Of a DNA stretch of 64,000 bases, positions 36,766-45,726 are shown one piece after another. Below the pieces are notes generated by a model. That model saw only the letters and a list, made by a program, of their open reading frames with translations. It was not told the origin of the DNA and ran no database searches. This stretch comes from Bog-473 sp963807775 (GTDB taxonomy: Bacteria > Actinomycetota > Acidimicrobiia > Acidimicrobiales > RAAP-2). The DNA is taken from assembly GCA_963807775.1 (NCBI GenBank), contig CAWECY010000003.1:434001-498000 (forward strand), given 5' to 3'. The stretch's first letter is position 1. Every line of letters begins with the position of its first letter. A program made the translations under genes and the position numbers.

Positions 36766-37799
36766 GGTGCGCCGGGCCCATCGGGCACGTCGGCCAGCGC
36801 GGCCAGGGCGCGCTCCACGCCCGCGTCGTCGACGTCGCGGTGGGTCACGAAGCGCATCACGCCCGGCGCGATGGAGTGGGCCAGGACGCCGTGGCCCTCC
36901 AGATGGGCCAGGAGCTTCTCCGTCTGCCCGTGGGCGAAGGTCACGATGTTCGTGCGGACGCGCGCCGGGTCGAGGCCGCACGCGGGCCACCGTTCCGCCA
37001 CCGCCTCGGCCAGCCGGGCCGCCCGCACGTGGTCCTCGGGCAACCGCGCCACCATCTCGCGCAACGCCACCAGTCCCGGCGCCGCCAGCACGCCCGCCTG
37101 GCGCATACCGCCGCCCAGCCGCTTGCGGGCCAGACGGCCCTCGGCGATCACGTCCTCGTCCCCGGCCAGCAGCGAGCCCACCGGCGCGCACAACCCCTTG
37201 GACAGGCAGCACATCACCGTGGTGACGGGAGCCGCCCACTCGGCCGCGGCCACACCGGTGGCCACCTCGGCGTTGAACAGGCGGGCGCCGTCCATGTGGA
37301 CGGGCACCGGGCCCGCCGCCTCCACCAGCGCGTGCAACCGGGCCGGCGTCCATGGCGCGCCCGACTCCGCCATGTGCGTGTTCTCCACGCACACGAGCGA
37401 CACGGCGGGCTGATGGTGCTCGGACGCCTGGCGCGCCCAGCGCACGTCGTCGGCGCGCAGCATGCCGTCGCCGTCGTCGTCGAGCGCGATGAATTGCACC
37501 CCAGAGTTCATGGCCGCCGCGCCGTACTCGTAGGCCACCACGTGCTGGCGGCGGCCCGCCACCACCGCCGTGCCCGGTGACGTCAGGACCCGGACGGCGA
37601 CTTGGTTGGCCATCACGCCCGAGGCCACGAAGAGCGCGGCCGGCTTCCCGACCCGCTGCGCGAATTCCTCCTCCAGACGGCGCACCGTCGGGTCCTCGCC
37701 GTAGTCGTCGTCGCCTACCTCGGCCTCCGCCATGGCGCGCCGCATGGCGGGCGTGGGCCGGGTGACAGTGTCGCTGCGCAGGTCGACCACGTTGCTCAC
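36762..37799 (-). CDS. Low-specificity threonine aldolase
   Basis: 345 residues, a fold-type I PLP enzyme cleaving threonine/allo-threonine to glycine and acetaldehyde. The start VVDLRSDTVTRPTPAMR and GDDDYGEDPTVRRLEE are classic; VHMDGARLFNA gives the PLP Asp, and CCLSKGLCAPVGS the Schiff-base lysine. It starts a four-gene minus-strand operon and is divergent from the thioesterase gene with 37 bases between starts. Confidence 0.95.
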   Translation of the reverse strand: MSNVVDLRSDTVTRPTPAMRRAMAEAEVGDDDYGEDPTVRRLEEEFAQRVGKPAALFVASGVMANQVAVRVLTSPGTAVVAGRRQHVVAYEYGAAAMNSGVQFIALDDDGDGMLRADDVRWARQASEHHQPAVSLVCVENTHMAESGAPWTPARLHALVEAAGPVPVHMDGARLFNAEVATGVAAAEWAAPVTTVMCCLSKGLCAPVGSLLAGDEDVIAEGRLARKRLGGGMRQAGVLAAPGLVALREMVARLPEDHVRAARLAEAVAERWPACGLDPARVRTNIVTFAHGQTEKLLAHLEGHGVLAHSIAPGVMRFVTHRDVDDAGVERALAALADVPDGPGAP

Positions 37800-37836
37800 G
37801 CGCTCAGGATAAACCGCACGCCGATATCATCCGGCG

Positions 37837-38301
37837 GTGACAACTCCCCCTCCGTCCCGCGGCGCCGCGGCCTCGCTGCCCGACCAGACCACGGGCATCC
37901 ACGGCCTGCTCGACGTCGAGACCGTCGAGGCCAGCCCCGAGCGCGTCGTCCTGCGCCTGCCGGTGGACGGCCGGGTGCACCAGCCCTACGGGATCCTCCA
38001 CGGCGGCGTCTCGGCGCTGCTGGCCGAGTCGGCCGCCAGCTTCGGCGGCGCGCTCAATGTCGGCCCCGACAAGGGCGTGGTCGGGATCGAGCTCAACGCC
38101 AGCCACCTGCGCTCGCTGCGCGACGGGCACCTGACCGCCGAGGCCACCCCCATCCGCGTGGGCCGCACCATTCAGGTCTGGCGCGTCGCACTGACCGACG
38201 ACGACGGTCGCGCCATCTGCGAAGCCCGCTGCTCCCTGGCCGTCATCGACGCCCCATCCGAAACCGGCGGGGCGGTGCACGCGCCCGCCGATTCGGAATA
38301 G
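37837..38301 (+). CDS. PaaI-family thioesterase
   Basis: 154 residues, hotdog fold. Motif QPYGILHGGVSALLAESAASFGG contains the HGG and catalytic Glu/Ser positions of the PaaI/YbdB group, followed by GIELNASHLRSLRDG. It would hydrolyse an acyl- or aryl-CoA. Start is GTG 37837. It leads the plus-strand run with an LLM enzyme, thiolase and ketoacyl synthase. Confidence 0.9.
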   Translation: MTTPPPSRGAAASLPDQTTGIHGLLDVETVEASPERVVLRLPVDGRVHQPYGILHGGVSALLAESAASFGGALNVGPDKGVVGIELNASHLRSLRDGHLTAEATPIRVGRTIQVWRVALTDDDGRAICEARCSLAVIDAPSETGGAVHAPADSE

Positions 38302-38333
38302 GCAGCCCGCCGACACCGGCGTACTATGTCGGT

Positions 38334-39317
38334 GTGACCACGGTAGGAAGTGGAGCGCCACCTCCGTTGCTCGGCCTGATCCTTCCCCCCACCACGCAGG
38401 GAGAACTCCTCGAGCCAAACGGTACTACCATCAGTACTACCGGCTCGGCCGCCGAGGTGGCCGAGCTGTGCCGCCGGGCCGAGGCCACCGGAGCCGACTC
38501 CCTCTGGGCGGTGGACCACCTGTTCTGGCCCCACCCCATGGGTGAGTCGCTGACCACGCTGGCGGTGGCCGCCGGCGCCACCACCCGGCCCATGCTGGGC
38601 ACCTGCGTGCTCCAGCTGCCCCTGCGCCGACCCGCCGCCGTGGCCAAGCAGGCCACGGCGCTGCAGCTCCTCTCGGGCGGGCGGTTCGTGCTCGGCCTCG
38701 GCGTCGGCATCCACGAGGGGGAGTACGAGCGCGCCGGCGTCGACTACCACCGGCGCGGCCGCCTCATGGACCAGGGCATCGCCGAGCTGCGGGCCGCCTG
38801 GGACCCGACCTCCGGCGCCCCCTCCGACTACGTCCAGGAGCCGGCCTCGCCGCCCGTTCCGCTCTGGATCGGCGGAGCCAGCGACGCCGCCCGCCGCCGG
38901 GCCGCTGCCGTCGGCGACGGCTGGGTCCCGCTCTTCCTCACGCCCGACGAGTACGCGCCGGCGCTGGCCGAACTCCGGCGCGAGACCGCAGCGGCGGGCC
39001 GCCCGCCCGACGCCGTGGAGGCCGGGGTGGTCGTCTTCGCCTGCGTGGGCGACGACGAGGAGGCGCCCGGGCGCGGCGAGGCCTGGCTCTCCAACCTGTA
39101 CCGGCTTCCACCCAAGGCATTCCGGCGTCACTTGGTTTCCGGTTCCGCCGACGCCTGCGCCGTCTCGCTGCGCCGCTTCGCCGAGGCCGGCGCCCGCCAC
39201 ATCCTCATCATGGTGGCCGGCTCGCCGGCCGTGGAGCACTTCGCCCGGCTGCGCCAGGCCTGGGCCGACGACCGTACGGGCGTGCCGCCCCGTGTCCTGG
39301 CCGAGGTTCCGGCATGA
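38334..39317 (+). CDS. LLM-class F420-dependent oxidoreductase
   Basis: 327 residues. LLM fold motifs: GADSLWAVDHLFWPHPMGES, LGTCVLQLPLRRPAAVAKQA, LSGGRFVLGLGVGIHEGEYERAGV, RGRLMDQGIAELRAAW and VPLWIGGASDAARRRAAAVGDGW. GTG 38334 is chosen because it lies between the upstream stop and the first conserved block. The stop overlaps the thiolase ATG (ATGA at 39314), suggesting joint translation. Substrate unknown; neighbours point to acyl-CoA or polyketide-like chemistry. Confidence 0.9.
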   Translation: MTTVGSGAPPPLLGLILPPTTQGELLEPNGTTISTTGSAAEVAELCRRAEATGADSLWAVDHLFWPHPMGESLTTLAVAAGATTRPMLGTCVLQLPLRRPAAVAKQATALQLLSGGRFVLGLGVGIHEGEYERAGVDYHRRGRLMDQGIAELRAAWDPTSGAPSDYVQEPASPPVPLWIGGASDAARRRAAAVGDGWVPLFLTPDEYAPALAELRRETAAAGRPPDAVEAGVVVFACVGDDEEAPGRGEAWLSNLYRLPPKAFRRHLVSGSADACAVSLRRFAEAGARHILIMVAGSPAVEHFARLRQAWADDRTGVPPRVLAEVPA

Positions 39318-40510
39318 GCGCCACCGAGGTCGCCGTCCTCGGCACCGGCATGACCGACATGAGCCGACGCGACCTGGCGCCCGACACCATGGCCTACCAG
39401 GTGGTGCACGAGGCGCTCGATGATGCCGGCGTATCGCCCCACGAGCTCGGCCTGGTCATCATGGGCAACGCCATGGCGCACCGCCTGAGCGATCAGGGGT
39501 GCGTGCGCGGGCAGACCTGGCTGCGCAAGGCCGGCCTGAGCGAGGCCGCCATCATCAACGTCGACAACTCGTGCGCCGGCGGCAGCTCGGCGCTGCACCT
39601 GGCCACCATGGCCGCCGCCGTCTCCGATCGGCCCGTCCTGGCCCTGGGCGTCGAGAAGATGTGGACAGGCGACCGCGCCGAGACCATGGCCGGCATCGAG
39701 GACGGGCTGCCGGCCGAGTACCGCCATGACCTGCACGACCGGCGCCACGCCGACGACAACCCGGCCGGCAGCATCCTGATGGGCCTCAACAACGTGTGGG
39801 CCCAGCGCATCATGCGCGACGTGGGCGTGACCGAGCGCCAGATCGCCTCGGCCGCCGTCAAGGCGTTCAGCCACGCCGGCCGCAACCCGCTGGCCCAGTG
39901 CCAGCGCACGGTCACCGTCGACGAGGTGCTGGCCTCGCCCCAGGTGGCCGGTGTCCTCACCCGCCTGATGTGCAGCTCCTTCACCGACGGGGCCGCCGCC
40001 GTGGTGGTGGGCGGCCCGGAGGTCGGAGCACCCGCGTCGGCGCCCCATATCATCGGCTCGGTGGCCCGCTCCGGTAACGGCTTGCTCGACTATCACGACC
40101 GGCTGACTCAGGCCGCCGACGCCGCCTGGGAGGCCTTCGGATTCGGCCCGGGCGACGTCGACCTGGTCGAGCTGCACGACGCCACCGCGGCCGAGGAGCT
40201 CTACGCCCTGGAGTCGCTCGGCTTCTTCGGCCCCGGGGAGGCCGGCCCGGCCACCGAGGCCGGCGCCACCTCGGTCGACACCCCGGGGCTGGTCGTGAAC
40301 CCGAGCGGCGGCCTGGTCGGTCGTGGCCACCCCCTGGGCGCCACCGGGCTGGCCCAGGTGGTCGAGCTGGCCACCCAGTTCCGCGGCCGCGCCGGGGCCC
40401 GCCAGGTCCGAGACGCCCGCATCGGGGTGGCCATCAACACCGGCGGCATCATCTACGGCGACGCCGGCATCGTGTGCATCCACGCCGTGCGCGCCGGGGC
40501 TGCTGCGTGA
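39314..40510 (+). CDS. Thiolase-superfamily acyltransferase (SCP-x/lipid-transfer type)
   Basis: 398 residues. The Cys of NSCAGGSSALHLA, the block VELHDATAAEELYALESLGF and NPSGGLVGRGHPLGATGLAQ are those of the SCPx-type thiolase branch common in sterol and cholesterol side-chain breakdown. The HDATA replaces HEAF of normal thiolases. Starts and ends in 4-base overlaps with the LLM and KAS III genes. It may work with the latter on the same acyl chain. Confidence 0.9.
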   Translation: MSATEVAVLGTGMTDMSRRDLAPDTMAYQVVHEALDDAGVSPHELGLVIMGNAMAHRLSDQGCVRGQTWLRKAGLSEAAIINVDNSCAGGSSALHLATMAAAVSDRPVLALGVEKMWTGDRAETMAGIEDGLPAEYRHDLHDRRHADDNPAGSILMGLNNVWAQRIMRDVGVTERQIASAAVKAFSHAGRNPLAQCQRTVTVDEVLASPQVAGVLTRLMCSSFTDGAAAVVVGGPEVGAPASAPHIIGSVARSGNGLLDYHDRLTQAADAAWEAFGFGPGDVDLVELHDATAAEELYALESLGFFGPGEAGPATEAGATSVDTPGLVVNPSGGLVGRGHPLGATGLAQVVELATQFRGRAGARQVRDARIGVAINTGGIIYGDAGIVCIHAVRAGAAA

Positions 40511-41433
40511 AGGGGATCCGCATCAGCGGCTGGGGCATCGCCGTGCCGGACAAGGTGGTGACCAACGACGACTTCGCCGTGCGGCTCGACACCAGTGACC
40601 AATGGATCGTCGAGCGCACCGGCATCCGCGAGCGCCACATCGGCGGCACCACGTCGGGCCTGGCCATCGAGGCGGCCCAGGCCGCCCTGGCCAAGGCCGG
40701 CCGCACCGCCGAGGAGATCGACCACCTGGTCCTGGCCACCACCACCCCCGACGGCATCGTGCCGGGCACGGCGCCCACCGTCCAGCACGGCATCGGCATG
40801 AAGGGCGGCGCCTTCGATCTCAACGCGGCCTGCTCGGGGTTCGTCTACGGACTGGTCGCCGTGGCCGGCCTCATCGCCGTCGGCTCGGGGCCGGTGCTCC
40901 TGATCGGCTCCGAGACGCTGTCGAAGATCACCGACATGGACGACCGCAAGATCGCCATCATCGTGGGCGACGGCGCCGGCGCCGTCGTGGTGGAGCCGGT
41001 CGACGGCCCGGGCTGCCTGCTCAGCTGGAACATGAACTCGGACGGGTCCCTGCGCCACCTGCTCAAGTGCGAGCACGGCGGCACGCTCTTCATGGACGGC
41101 AAGGAGGTCTTCCGCCGGGCCGTCCGCGTCGTGGTGGAGTCGGCCGAGCGGGCCATGGCCGACGCCGGCCTGGGCCCCGACGACATCCAGATGATGGTGC
41201 CGCACCAGGCCAACGTGCGCATCATCCAGGCCGCCTGTCAGCGCCTGGGCATCCCCGAGGAGCGCACCGCCATCGTCATCGACCGCTACGGCAACACCTC
41301 GTCGGCCTCCATCCCCCTGGCGCTGCACGACGTCCTGCTCACCGGGCGCGTGCGCGACGGCGACAACCTGCTGCTGACGGGCTTCGGCGGCGGGATGACC
41401 TGGGCCAGCGCCGTCTTCCGCTGGAGCGCGTGA
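40507..41433 (+). CDS. 3-oxoacyl-ACP synthase III family (FabH-like)
   Basis: 308 residues with the full Cys-His-Asn triad: NAACSGFVYGL (Cys), MVPHQANVRII (His) and DRYGNTSSASIPLAL (Asn). The N-terminus ISGWGIAVPDKVVTNDDF and TGIRERHI are also FabH-like. GTG 40507 overlaps the thiolase stop. Because it sits in a mixed acyl operon instead of a fatty-acid cluster it may prime a specialised acyl chain. Confidence 0.92.
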   Translation: MKGIRISGWGIAVPDKVVTNDDFAVRLDTSDQWIVERTGIRERHIGGTTSGLAIEAAQAALAKAGRTAEEIDHLVLATTTPDGIVPGTAPTVQHGIGMKGGAFDLNAACSGFVYGLVAVAGLIAVGSGPVLLIGSETLSKITDMDDRKIAIIVGDGAGAVVVEPVDGPGCLLSWNMNSDGSLRHLLKCEHGGTLFMDGKEVFRRAVRVVVESAERAMADAGLGPDDIQMMVPHQANVRIIQAACQRLGIPEERTAIVIDRYGNTSSASIPLALHDVLLTGRVRDGDNLLLTGFGGGMTWASAVFRWSA

Positions 41434-42305
41434 GCGGCGAGCCGGGCTGGGCGGCCAGCGGCCCCCCGCTCGTCGTGCTGGCGGCCGGGCGGGCCAAGCG
41501 CTACGGCGGCGTGAAGCCCCTGGCCCCTGTCGGCCCGCACGGCGAGGCCGTGCTCGACCTGGTCGCCTCCGACGCCGTGGACGCCGGCTTCGGCACCATC
41601 GTCCTGGTGCTCGGCCCCAGCACCGGCCCGGCCATCCGCTACCACGTGGAGCGGACCTGGCCCTCGCCGCTCGACGTGCGCTTCGCCCTCCAGCCCGCGC
41701 CGCTCGGGACGGTGCACGCCGTGCTGAGCGCCTCCGACCACGTGGGAGACGCCCCCTATGGCGTGTGCAACGCCGACGACGTCTACGGCCGCGACGGCTG
41801 CGCCCAGCTGGAGGCCCACCTGCGCGCCGGTGGGGAGGCCAACGCCCTGGTCGGCTACCGCCTGGCCGATGCCGTCGTCGGCAACTCCCCCGTCACCCGC
41901 GGCATCTGCCAGGTCGCCCCCGACGGCCACCTCCTCGGCGTCGACGAGCGGCGCCAGGTCAGTGCCACGCCCGGCGGGGGGTTCGCCGCCGCCGACGGGC
42001 GCCAGCCGGTCGAGCTGTCCCCCGATGCCCGGGTCTCCATGAACCTGTGGGGCTTCACCCCCGCCTTCCACAAGCTGCTCCAAGCGGCCATGGAGGCGGC
42101 CTCGGACGCCTCGGAGGAGGCCGAGGTCCTCCTGCCCGAGGCGGTGGCCCAGTCGCTCACGTCCACCATCTTCACGGTGCTCGAGGCCAAGGGCAGCTGT
42201 GTCGGCGTGACGCATCCAGACGATCTGGCCCTGGTCCAGGGCGAGTTGCAGCGCCAGGTGGCGGCGGGCGAGCGCCCGGCCGGCCTGTGGACGTCCCTGC
42301 GCTGA
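41430..42305 (+). CDS. Nucleotidyltransferase-family protein (NTP-transferase fold)
   Basis: 291 residues. The start VVLAAGRAKRYGGVKPLAPVG is a sugar-nucleotidyltransferase P-loop with the activating Lys (GG-K-PL); PYGVCNADDVYG holds the metal-binding Asp. The central and C-terminal parts (SMNLWGFTP, LLPEAVAQSL) match NTP transferases described as sugar-phosphate nucleotidyltransferases. GTG 41430 overlaps the KAS III stop. What it activates is unknown. Confidence 0.83.
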   Translation: MSGEPGWAASGPPLVVLAAGRAKRYGGVKPLAPVGPHGEAVLDLVASDAVDAGFGTIVLVLGPSTGPAIRYHVERTWPSPLDVRFALQPAPLGTVHAVLSASDHVGDAPYGVCNADDVYGRDGCAQLEAHLRAGGEANALVGYRLADAVVGNSPVTRGICQVAPDGHLLGVDERRQVSATPGGGFAAADGRQPVELSPDARVSMNLWGFTPAFHKLLQAAMEAASDASEEAEVLLPEAVAQSLTSTIFTVLEAKGSCVGVTHPDDLALVQGELQRQVAAGERPAGLWTSLR

Positions 42306-43006
42306 CCCGCCCACACCCTCCGCTTTCCTGAGCCGGCCCAGCCCAGCCTGGCCCGAGCCCAGGCCAGGCCCAGGCCCGGGCCGCACATTGGGGCGCGGGA
42401 TGGACCCCCCTCGGGCGTTACCGGGATATGGGGGTACGGACGGGGAACGACCGTGCACGCGAGGTGGCCGTCTCACGGCGCGCCGACGCGGCGCCGGAGG
42501 GCGAACGAGCAGGGCCCGGTTGCGATCCGGGCCCGGGCGCGACGCAACCCCGAGTAACCGTTCGGCCGAAGCCTCCCGTGCTCCTCGGGGCTACGTCTGC
42601 GATGACCCGCTGGCCTCGGCCGGGGATCGTGTCGGACAACCCCCGTCCGCTGCGGCCCCGCCGACTCCAGGGAAGCCGTCGTGGCACACCACGGACCATC
42701 TCAGATCGGAACTTCCGGCCCACTCCGGTCACGTTCCCCTCGCGGGGCTCGCTCCCATCCCTCGATCCCACCTTGCAGTGTTCTCTCGGCTTCCCTTCGT
42801 TCCGCCTTGCGGCTTCCCTTCGGGCTTCCCTCGCTCCCACCTTGCGGTGCTTGCTTGAGGTTCGGCGGGCTTTCGTTTCCGAACTGAAGACAGGTTGCAC
42901 TTCTCGTCACGCAAGGTCAATGGACTTTCGCGAAATCCCCCTTTTTGTCCCCACCTTTCTTCACTTCATCCCCAGCCATCCCCGCCACCATCCCCAGTTC
43001 TTCCCC
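42306..43006. other. Gene-free intergenic region
   Basis: About 700 bases. The first 90 are C/G rich with repeated CCCAGGCC motifs after the operon stop. A run of three degenerate direct repeats lies at 42756-42850. The remainder up to the GH43-like start shows C-rich pyrimidine tracts on the plus strand. Frames open across it read as low-complexity and were not accepted as genes. Confidence 0.6.
42756..42850. repeat. Three degenerate ~34-bp direct repeats
   Basis: Copies begin near 42756, 42790 and 42825; each has the core C(A/T)TCCCT, TCG, then (A/T/C)TCC(C/G)(A/C)CCTTGC(A/G)G. Spacing is about 34-35 bases. The repeats are too degenerate for CRISPR and have no spacers. They might bind a regulator for the downstream secreted gene. 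Confidence 0.5.
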
Positions 43007-44176
43007 ATGTTGACGCCGACCAGCAGGCGTCGCGTCCCCCTCGTGTCGGGTGTGGCGGCCGCCCTGGGCGCACTCGCCCTCGGCCTGGCCGGGTTCTCCG
43101 GCCTCGATGCCCCCACCGCCGGTGCCCACGTCGCCCGGGAGTCGTCGGTGTCGCCGTTCCTCGCCGCGTCAGCCAGCGCGCTGGGCACGGCCGTCGGCGA
43201 CAGCGCGCTCGGGCTGCAGACCCCCTACTTCGAGCCGACCCAGCTGCAAGACCCGGCCGATCCCGGCTACACGATCGCGTCGGGCGCCGATCAGCCCGAC
43301 CCCTTCGTGTACGTGCAGGGGGGCGAGTACTACCTCTTCACGTCGCAGGACGAGGTCCCGCAGAACGTGCCCGTGCGCTCGGGCCCGGGCGTCGGCCAGT
43401 GGGGCGCCGTCACCGACGCGTTGCCGGACCCGCCGCCGTGGTCCGTCCCCGGCAAGATGTGGGCGCCCGACGTGGCCCAGTTCGGCAACGACTACGTCCT
43501 GTACTTCACCTCGCAACTGGCCGGCGTGACGCCGCAGACCATGTGCATCGGCGACGCCGTCAGCACGGCGGTGGCCGGCCCCTACCTGGCCTCGCCCACG
43601 CCGCTCATCTGCCAGCAGTCCCTCGGCGGCTCCATCGACCCGCGTCTTCGTCGACGACAACGGCCAGCCCTACATGATCTGGAAGTCGGACCAGAACGCC
43701 CGGGCCGACCAGCCCGGCCTGCCCACGGTCGACACCCAGATCTGGAGCCAGCCGCTCAGCGCCGACGGCCTGGCGCTGCTGGGCGCGCCCACCATGATCA
43801 TGCGCCCGGACGAGGCCTGGCAGAACCACATCGTCGAGGCGCCGCAACTCGTGCTCGTCCGCGGCGAGTACTGGCTCTTCTACTCGGGCGGCTGGTTCAA
43901 CCAGACCAGCTACGCCATCGGCGCCGCCCGCTGCGCCGGCCCGCTCGGCCCGTGCATCGACACGTCGTCCACACCCTGCTGGCCTCCAACGCCCAGGGCC
44001 AGGGGCCGGGCGAGGAGTCGGTGTTCGCCAACGGCGCCGGGTACTGGCTCGCCTACACGCCGTTCAGCTCCACGCTGCCGCTGCCCGGGCCGCCCCGTCC
44101 GGTCCAGATCGCCCACCTGGGCTTCGGCCCGAACGGCCCTTACCTGGCCCAGGCCTGGGAGGCGTCGACCCGCTGA
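43007..44176 (+). CDS. GH43-like secreted glycosidase (two frameshifts)
   Basis: About 390 residues. A signal peptide with Tat-like SRRRVPL precedes a hydrophobic ALGALALGLAG. The family 43 five-bladed propeller is suggested by DQPDPFVYVQGGEYYLFTS (base Asp), DPRVFVDDNGQPYMIWKS, and IVEAPQLVLVRGEYWLFYSGGWF (acid Glu). Breaks near 43643 and 43968 interrupt the frame; together the pieces cover the whole domain. It probably acts on arabinan, xylan or a similar polysaccharide outside the cell. Sequencing error is likelier than decay. Confidence 0.8.
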   Translation: MLTPTSRRRVPLVSGVAAALGALALGLAGFSGLDAPTAGAHVARESSVSPFLAASASALGTAVGDSALGLQTPYFEPTQLQDPADPGYTIASGADQPDPFVYVQGGEYYLFTSQDEVPQNVPVRSGPGVGQWGAVTDALPDPPPWSVPGKMWAPDVAQFGNDYVLYFTSQLAGVTPQTMCIGDAVSTAVAGPYLASPTPLICQQSLGGSIDPRLRRRQRPALHDLEVGPERPGRPARPAHGRHPDLEPAAQRRRPGAAGRAHHDHAPGRGLAEPHRRGAATRARPRRVLALLLGRLVQPDQLRHRRRPLRRPARPVHRHVVHTLLASNAQGQGPGEESVFANGAGYWLAYTPFSSTLPLPGPPRPVQIAHLGFGPNGPYLAQAWEASTR

Positions 44177-44253
44177 ACCGGCTGTCCGCCGCCGCCTCTC
44201 CGCTCATCTCCGCCGGAGCTGATCGATCATTCCCCTCCGTATGCTGCGTTCCC

Positions 44254-44909
44254 ATGCAGCTGAGCCACGAAGTCCGCGGGTCCTCGGCTCGCTCGTCGAA
44301 AAGGCCCTCACGACGCCGCAGCAGTACCCGCTCACCCTCGCTGCGCTCATAGCGGCGTGCAACCAGACGTCGAACCGGGAACCGGTCGTCAGCTACGGCG
44401 AGGACACGGTGGAGTCGGCGCTGGGTGAGCTCAAGGACCTGCGCCTGGTCCGCTTCGTGCTGCCCTCACACGGCCGCTCGGTCGTCCGCTACCGCCAGGT
44501 CCTCGACGAGGCCCTCGGGCTCGATGCGCCACAGTGCGCCATCCTCGCCGTGCTCCTCCTGCGCGGCCCCCAGACCGTGGGCGAGATACGGCTCCGGACC
44601 GAGCGCATGGCGCGCTTCGACGGGCTGGACGCGGTCGACCGCGAGCTGGACCTCCTGCGCTCGCGCGACGAGCCGCTCGCCACGAACGTCGGGCGCCGCC
44701 CGGGCCAGAAGGAGGAGCGGTGGGCGAGCCCCCTGGTCGGCGGCGCACCGCACGACGCCGAGGAGGGCCCGGCGGCCGAGCCCGACGACGTCGGTGATCC
44801 CCGCCGCGACCCGAGCGACGAGATGCGATCGGAGCTGGCCGGCCTGCGATCCGAGGTGGCCGAGCTCAGGCTCGCCCTCGAGGAGCTGCGGGCCAGCCTC
44901 GGGGGCTGA
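44254..44909 (+). CDS. YceH/DUF480 family protein (start probably frameshifted)
   Basis: About 218 residues. The strongly conserved start region reads VLGSLVEKALTTPQQYPLTLAALIAACNQTSNR, typical of the DUF480 double winged-helix family. An ATG at 44254 (MQLSHEVR) gives the family N-terminus but meets a frame break near 44275; an ATG at 44241 is in frame without a break but begins atypically. A coiled-coil-like tail (SELAGLRSEVAELRLALEEL) ends the protein. Function unknown. Confidence 0.83.
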
Positions 44910-44933
44910 CGCGCCGCCAGCCCGGGCCGAACG

Positions 44934-45719
44934 TCACAGCGGCGTGACGTAGGCCCCCGAGATCCCGCCGTCGACGAGGAAGGTCGACGCCGTGATGAAC
45001 GACGAGTCGTCACTGGCCAAAAAAGCCGCCGCCGCCGCGATCTCCGAGGCCTCGCCGAAGCGGCCCATCGGGACGTGCACCAGCCGCCGCGCCGCCCGCT
45101 CGGGGTCCTTGGCAAAGAGCTCGGCGAGCATCGGCGTGTTGACCGGCCCCGGGCACAGCGCGTTGACCCGCACGCCCTGGCGGGCGAACTGCACGCCCAA
45201 CTCCCTGGACATGGCCAGCACGCCGCCCTTCGACGCCGTGTAACTGATCTGGCTCGTGGCGGCGCCCAGGACGGCGACGAACGACGCCGTGTTGATGATC
45301 GAGCCCTTGCCCCGCGCCAGCAGGTGCGGCAGCGCGTGCTTGCAGCAGTGGTAGACGGAGGTGAGGTTGACCCGCTGCACGCGCTCCCACGCCTCGAGCC
45401 CGGTCTCGAGGATGGAGTCGTCGTCGGGCGGGCTGATCCCGGCGTTGTTGCAGCAGATGTCGATGCCGCCGAATTCGGCGGCCACCGCCCCGTACAGGTC
45501 TTCCACCTCGGAGGCGGAGGTCACGTCGGCCTTGACGAACTTGCCGCCCACCGCGGCCGCCACCTCCCCGCCGGCGGCCTCGTCCAGGTCGACCACGACC
45601 ACGGTGGCGCCCTCGGCGGCGAAGCGCTCGCACATGGCGCGGCCGATGCCGCTGGCGCCGCCGGTCACGACAGCGACGCGGTCGACCAGGCGGCGGGCGT
45701 AGAAGGTGGTGTCGCTCAT
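44934..45719 (-). CDS. SDR-family oxidoreductase (FabG-like)
   Basis: 261 residues, intact. NAD(P)-binding TGGASGIGRAM, NNAGISPP, the catalytic Ser at IINTASF and YTASK motif (Tyr/Lys), and PGPVNTPM. It is a classical SDR, likely oxidising or reducing an alcohol/ketone. It overlaps the downstream end of the aldehyde dehydrogenase gene by none, with 7 bases between, so the two are an alcohol to aldehyde to acid pair by context. It is convergent with the YceH gene. Confidence 0.92.
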   Translation of the reverse strand: MSDTTFYARRLVDRVAVVTGGASGIGRAMCERFAAEGATVVVVDLDEAAGGEVAAAVGGKFVKADVTSASEVEDLYGAVAAEFGGIDICCNNAGISPPDDDSILETGLEAWERVQRVNLTSVYHCCKHALPHLLARGKGSIINTASFVAVLGAATSQISYTASKGGVLAMSRELGVQFARQGVRVNALCPGPVNTPMLAELFAKDPERAARRLVHVPMGRFGEASEIAAAAAFLASDDSSFITASTFLVDGGISGAYVTPL

Positions 45720-45726
45720 GGGTCTC

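Noticed and set aside
35872..37392. A 506-residue fusion upstream of the LLM enzyme
   Set aside because: The upstream half is a shadow frame of the threonine aldolase gene.
42756..42850. Possible CRISPR remnant
   Set aside because: Repeats are degenerate, back-to-back and only three in number.
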